The translations under genes and the position numbers were made by a program. Positions 59,130 through 64,000 of a DNA stretch of 64,000 nt are shown here, piece after piece. The DNA is from Phlebopus portentosus (taxonomy: Eukaryota > Basidiomycota > Agaricomycetes > Boletales > Boletinellaceae). The notes under the pieces were generated by a model that was given only the letters and a program-made list of their open reading frames with translations, searched no databases and was not told where the DNA came from. The stretch spans positions 744,001 through 808,000 of the forward strand of contig JAYXKI010000016.1 of assembly GCA_037892935.1 (NCBI GenBank). The letters run 5' to 3'. Numbering within the stretch: the first letter of the stretch is position 1; every line of letters begins with the position of its first letter.

Positions 59130-59581
59130 TTGGTGGCTTTGCATCCGATTTGCAGTCCTGTTGTTAGCCTTGGGCAACTCAGGGCTAACGGAATGCCGGG
59201 GTAGCTTACCCGAAAGAAAAGTAAACTTATACTACCCGACTCTGCTTCCTACAATTTTGCTTGTATTCATCTGCTGTTCTGTCACCAGTTTGTCATATTC
59301 CTTCCTGTACGGTTCACTTTGCTGCACGTTAAAACGAATAGATGTAGAGCAGGGATATGTCAATAACCCAAAAGATAATGTGTACACTTGAATGACAACA
59401 AGCGCAAACCTCAACCTCAGCCGTCATACTACGCAATCCTACACGTACAACCATCTTGTAAAATACAATACAATCCAATTCTCTTCTACCGCTGGCCTTA
59501 ATGCAATTTGGGATGCTCGGTCGGCTTTTCAGGATATAACTGTGGTACATACCGGCTCATCAGTGTCTGTTATTAAGGCTG
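59130..59581. other. Convergent 3' intergenic region
   Basis: About 0.45 kb between eIF3e (plus) and the D-lactate dehydrogenase gene (minus), presumably both 3' UTRs. T-rich sequence near 59251-59310. No gene is supported. Confidence 0.5.
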
Positions 59582-61920
59582 CTAGCATGACGTAGTAATG
59601 AGACCAACCTTCCCGGGGTTAAATAGACCCAACGGGTCAATCGTGCGTTTCAGAGTCTTCATAAGCTCAACGGTCCCTTCTCCGAGCTCTTCGTAAATAA
59701 ACTCTTTCTTCCCGACACCTACGCCGTGCTCGCCCGTACCTTCATATCATCAATTCAAAGGATTAATCCATCCAATCTCGTTAGGTAGGAAGATCAATGA
59801 GGGAGACTTACATGTCCCATCAAGCGCAATGGCCCGCTCAACCATCCGATGTACGGCTTCACGCACCTTCACGAGCTCCTCGTCATCCTTAAAGAGGATG
59901 AGAGCGTGAAAATTCCCGTCGCCTGCATGGCCGACAATTGTAGAGACTAACCCGGCTTCCTTGAGGTCTTTCTTTGTCTCATAGACGAGGTCAGGAAGTC
60001 TCGAAACAGGAACGCTTTGATTTGCATCCAGTCAAATTACTCAGACTATCTGCAGATCGATAGGCAAGAAGCGAGGCTCACCAAACATCAGTCGGCCAGC
60101 CCTTCGCGCCCTCCACAAGAGCACATCCGGAATAATGTGCATTCTTCCGGTCAGTCCACAGGTCATTCGCCTCTTTCTCATTACGAGCAACTGTAAAGCC
60201 GGTTCCTCCATGCCGTTCCACGACCTTCTTCACGACCTTCGCCGTTTCCCGTAGTGCTTCCGGCGAGTGACCTTGGAATTTGAAGAAGAGACTGTCCTTT
60301 TCCGGCCATTTTCGCGAAGACATGCCATATCTATTCGTGGCGTGCATGAAGTCATCGTCCACCAGCTCGACACATTCTGGTATTGGTTAAGGAACGTAAA
60401 GTCAATAACAACCTTGATCATCAAACGGAGAAGAGCGTACGAATTCCGACGCCTTGATTCATCACGTCTCTCACGGCCTCGGCCGCTTTTCGTACATCCG
60501 GGAACTGCACGACGGCGACTGTCGTAGGAAGCAGAGGTGCTAACCGTAGCGTAGCTATTCGGAACAACACGTTCAGATAATGCAACATTTGTCAATGAGA
60601 GGAAACGGACCTTCGGTCACAATTCCGAGAGTACCCTCAGCACCTATAAATAGTTTTGTCGTGTCGAACCCTGCTGAAGACTTGCGTGCCCTTCGTCTCG
60701 TCTTAATGACCTTCCCTGATGGAAGTACAACAGTCTATGAAAGGGTGCGTTTTAAACATGATAGATTTATGTTCAGACTACGGATACCGTACCAGATTGA
60801 GGAACCATTCAGCTTTGGCGGTGCCGTACCGCACAGCATTTGCTGAAGATGAAATATTCATCAGTCATGACGTTTGAATGGTACCAGCTAATGACTTACT
60901 CCCTGAGCAGCCTGTCGATATCATTCCACCAATGGTAGCTCCAGGGGCAGGATCAAGCTTTTCACGCGAGACCTTAGTCAGCTTCATATTCTGGGAAATA
61001 TTTACTTACGGGGAAGAATAATGGGATGCCTATCACGAGCTGTGTATAAGAAACTATCTTATGGTGTCAGTTCGGGAAGTAAATGCACCTTTCTTCTTGA
61101 GAGCTTCATTGATGTCCATCCACTTTGCACCAGGCTGACATATTAGGTCACTATCCGCCTCTACAATCAAACTAAGATCAACTTCAAATGCTGAACAAAA
61201 TGCAGATAGTCACTCGCCGTTTACTTGCAGAATTCTATCCATCCTCGACATGTCTACACAGATACCACCGTACTCGTGCTGCAATATCAAACTTGAATTT
61301 CCAGAAATCTTCGTACACGAGCGTGCTTACGCCTTGGGTATGACCTTCTAAGCTCGTACCACCAGAATATGGAATGACTGGCATTCTAAATCTTGTCGCA
61401 ATCTTGACAATCTTCACAACATCCTCAGTGGACTCCGGATAGACGATCACACTATGTACAGCACCTGTACATTTCAAATCAAATTCATGGATTATTAGTA
61501 TTTGCAGGAACAGACAGCACCGGGATGATAGTTGTACATGGAGAACCCGTGATGCATAATGTCTTCTGGGTCCGTTGAGACTTTGTCGTCCTCCGGGAAG
61601 GTTAATTCTAGAATACGAACAGCGGCTTGGAAATCTAGCGCAGTGCCATATTTCACTTTCGTGTCTTTTCTTGACCTTGAGTCAATGAGATAAAAGGAGA
61701 GCCCAAAGAGAGCAATTGTGGTAGCGGATCCTAAGAGAAAGTAACGAGCATTGGGAGATAGCCGAGACTTATTCTTCGCAGGTTCCGTTGAGCTTGCGGG
61801 AGCAGCAGACCCAGTCACATAGCATCGGTGCGGCTTATTTGCTTTAAACGCCTTGTATAGTAATCTTGAGGTTGAACCAGTCCGGAGGTCGCGTGAAAGG
61901 GTAGTAAGACCGCAACGCAT
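59582..61920 (-). CDS. DLD1: Mitochondrial D-lactate dehydrogenase (cytochrome), FAD-linked
   Basis: Oxidises D-lactate to pyruvate and passes electrons to cytochrome c; relevant to methylglyoxal detoxification. The Arg/Ser-rich N terminus ([20 protein letters not shown]) looks like a mitochondrial presequence, and [20 protein letters not shown] is a membrane anchor. The FAD domain shows [77 protein letters not shown] and [12 protein letters not shown]. The cap domain has [22 protein letters not shown] and [12 protein letters not shown], then [12 protein letters not shown] near the end. About ten introns; one exon is only 20 nt (61010-61029, encoding IPLFFP) and one intron appears to use a GC donor. 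It starts 131 bp from the divergent palmitoyltransferase gene. Confidence 0.93.
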
Positions 61921-62051
61921 CTTGTACGGAGTCGCGTGTGGTGGTCAAGGGAGAGAACGGGATTGCAGATACCCACATACGGTGCTTATATTTGCGTGCG
62001 ATCAGATTATGCGAACGCGAGAAGGCGAAGAAGCGCCATGAACCGAGGTGA
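61921..62051. promoter_or_regulatory. Very short divergent promoter between DLD1 and the DHHC gene
   Basis: Only 131 bp separate the two first possible ATGs (61920 minus, 62052 plus). If the DHHC protein starts at the later in-frame ATG (62250) the region is about 330 bp. No TATA box was clear. Confidence 0.5.
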
Positions 62052-63898
62052 ATGGGTGCTCAGAACGGAAAACACGGGGAGCGTGACTTGCCGGATGATG
62101 ACCAGGTGACCAGACGACCATTGCCATTGGCACGGCACGGCACGGCCAGCTTTGTTTCCGTCGACAACGGCGACCGCAACGGGCTCAACGTCGAAAACTC
62201 TTTCTCTTCTCATGCTTCAGAACTGATTTCAAGACTGAAAGTCGGCAAAATGCCTTTGTTGAACCTGGATATACGAGCTCGAGCTCCTTACGAGAGGCTC
62301 CCTGGTGAGGCTTCGGCCAGTGAGGACGATGATTCCGTGCTCGACATTGACGAGGGCAACGGTCCGCCTGCAAAGAGAAAGCGATGGTGGATGTACCTTC
62401 CTTTTCTTTGTACGTCCTTAGGAAATGTTCACTTGTTCTAGACTTACTGATTTCTTTTCCAGTCCTACTTGTTCTCATGTTCACACCACAATACTCCATT
62501 CTCGTCATGCTCGTTTCTTATTACCTGAACATATACAGATCTCCGTTCCTCTTCACGATTCACCTAGCCATTGTATACCTGTTGACTTTCCTCTCCTGCT
62601 GCTCCCTGCTAGTCTGCGTTGTACGGGATCCAGGCGCAATCCGTGTCGGTGAAGACCCGGGCTCGCATTCCAACGTTCAAGAAGAAAGTGAGGACGAAAA
62701 TGAAGATACTGACATGATGGATGCTCTTCGCATGGGCCCGTCATCAACAACCATGAAAGGAGGACCGGAAGCCTTTGACGATGATTTCAACGCGCCTCAT
62801 AAGTGGTGCCGAAAATGTTGGGCACCAAAACCAGAAAGAACACATCATTGCTCTGCGTGCGGACGATGTGTTCTCAAAATGGGTCAGTGGAATATCTTGT
62901 TGGCCAAGGAAAGTGGTATGTTTACCGAAATAATTGAGCAGATCACCACTGCCCGTGGCTCGCTCAGAAATGCGTGGTATGTTTTGAAGATTCAATCGTG
63001 TCATTTCATCCTTGTAATATTTGATAAAGGGTCATTGGACGTATACTGCTTTCCTCCACTTCCTCCTTAGCGCAACTCTCCTATCTTTGTATGTCGCTTT
63101 GGTCGCTGGACGAATTGTTTATGTTGCGTTCTTAGACCCTTTCCTTGTGGTGAGTCTCAACGTTTCCTTCAAAGAGTTACGTTACTCAGACTCATTTAGG
63201 ATGAACGAACGGCACTTCACGCGCTGTTTCTCTCAGTATACGGCTTGGTCTTCACTCTGTTGTCGGATCCTTCTTTCTTTGGCACGTACATCTTGCATCG
63301 TAAGTGTATCAGTAGGTCGTGGTGTCATTTACCACCTGACTTCGTGGATAGGACAAATCAGACAACGATAGAGAACATCTCTCCCTTCCTCATACTTCGC
63401 TACCTACCGACCGTCTCTTCTATACCCGCATACTCCACATCGAGCACTTCGCCTCCACCGAGTGCAGGGAGCGTTTCGCTGAACTCACCCAATCCATCCC
63501 GACCTCTATCGCTCCATTCAGTTTCACTAGCAGGCACACCCCCTCAGTCCCTACATTCTTCCTTCCTGGCCGTCGGAAGCACGTCCTCTCCGCGCAGCAG
63601 ATCGTCTGGCCCGGGGCTAAATGCAATCCCAATGCTCCGCGAACACCAACTCAACTCGGCGCAGCGACGAGCTGTTCGGTACGCACATGGGAAGATCCGA
63701 CTGTACGACGTCGGGTTTCGAGCAAATTGGACGCAAATATTGGGCGTGGGCAGACGAGGGTGGCGTGGATGGGCGTATCGAGTTTTGTGTGGCGGAGGAG
63801 GCGCTGGTGATGGGAAGACATTCCCTCGGAATCCTAAAGCTGATGATATGCTTGCGAAGTTGGCCGCAGAGCTCGCGAGTGAGGATAAGATGGACTGA
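62052..63898 (+). CDS. DHHC-type protein S-palmitoyltransferase
   Basis: Integral membrane palmitoyltransferase of the Golgi, vacuole or plasma membrane. After a variable N terminus come two membrane helices (FLLVLMFTPQYSILVMLVSYYL and FTIHLAIVYLLTFLSCC). The Cys-rich zinc-binding core is KWCRKCWAPKPERTHHCSAC, GRCVLKM and, after an intron, DHHCPWLAQKCVG with the catalytic DHHC Cys. Two more helices (YTAFLHFLLSATLLSLYVAL and LHALFLSVYGLVFTLL) and TTIENISPFLILRYLP (the TTxE motif) follow. The C terminus has KIRLYDVGFRANWTQILGVG as in Pfa-type fungal enzymes. It ends SEDKMD-stop. All introns restore frame. An acidic insert (EESEDENEDTDMMDA) precedes the core. Start is 62052 or 62250; the latter (MPLLNLDIRAR) is also plausible. 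Confidence 0.92.
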
Positions 63899-64000
63899 AG
63901 CCTTTTGAGCCTCCTTGATGGACATTCATTTTGTTTTCGAAATGTCTTTGGTTTCGGTTTGCATCGCGGATTTTGGATTGTGGACTTGGTATATATCCTA
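63899..64000 (+). other. 3' flank of the DHHC gene
   Basis: The last 100 bp of the window are T-rich and follow the palmitoyltransferase stop, fitting its 3' UTR. Nothing else can be supported. Confidence 0.4.

Overview
The window looks like nuclear DNA of a filamentous basidiomycete, most likely an Agaricomycete. The evidence is dense eukaryotic genes on both strands, many short GT-AG introns (about 45-75 nt), plant-biomass enzymes (an AA9 lytic polysaccharide monooxygenase and a GH74 xyloglucanase), an arrestin-like protein of a type common in mushrooms, and a very small CaaX-ending ORF that resembles a basidiomycete lipopeptide pheromone precursor. No rRNA, tRNA, CRISPR or prokaryotic operon was seen. 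All protein identifications come from motif recognition by eye; no database was searched.

Layout. 1-4.7 kb: the 5' part of an Artemis/SNM1-type nuclease gene (runs off the left edge) and a class II DAHP synthase, both minus. 5.6-11.4 kb: an AA9 LPMO (minus) divergent from a HUL5/UBE3C-type HECT ubiquitin ligase (plus). 12.0-17.8 kb: a small secreted protein, a GH74 xyloglucanase and a tRNA-splicing endonuclease Sen15 subunit, all minus. 19.1-28.2 kb: a bHLH factor (minus), a Red1/ZFC3H1-like zinc-finger protein (plus), a 3.1 kb gene-poor stretch and an SRF-type MADS-box factor (plus). 29.5-35.3 kb: an SDR oxidoreductase (minus), the pheromone-precursor-like gene (plus) and an arrestin-like protein (minus). 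35.3-38.3 kb: gene-poor, holding a complete non-autonomous hAT-like element with an 8-bp target duplication. 38.3-46.6 kb: a secreted flavin amine oxidase and a gelsolin/severin (plus), then a SYLF-domain protein and an ENPP-type phosphodiesterase (minus). 47.3-56.5 kb: two members of one small secreted cell-wall-protein-like family flanking an MFS transporter and an Avl9 trafficking protein. 57.5-64 kb: eIF3e (plus), mitochondrial D-lactate dehydrogenase (minus) and a DHHC palmitoyltransferase (plus).

Most genes are housekeeping or lifestyle genes that share no single pathway. Two themes stand out. First, seven genes need exactly one extra nucleotide, usually in a short homopolymer, to stay in frame with their family; every case is a missing base, which points to base undercalling in the assembly rather than seven pseudogenes. 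Second, several genes use micro-exons of 10-20 nt, two of them in tandem across the catalytic motif of the phosphodiesterase. I found no defence island, biosynthetic cluster or clearly new multi-gene system. The most biologically interesting items are the pheromone-like ORF without a nearby STE3-type receptor, the hAT-like element, the secreted paralogue pair and the unusual AA9 protein.
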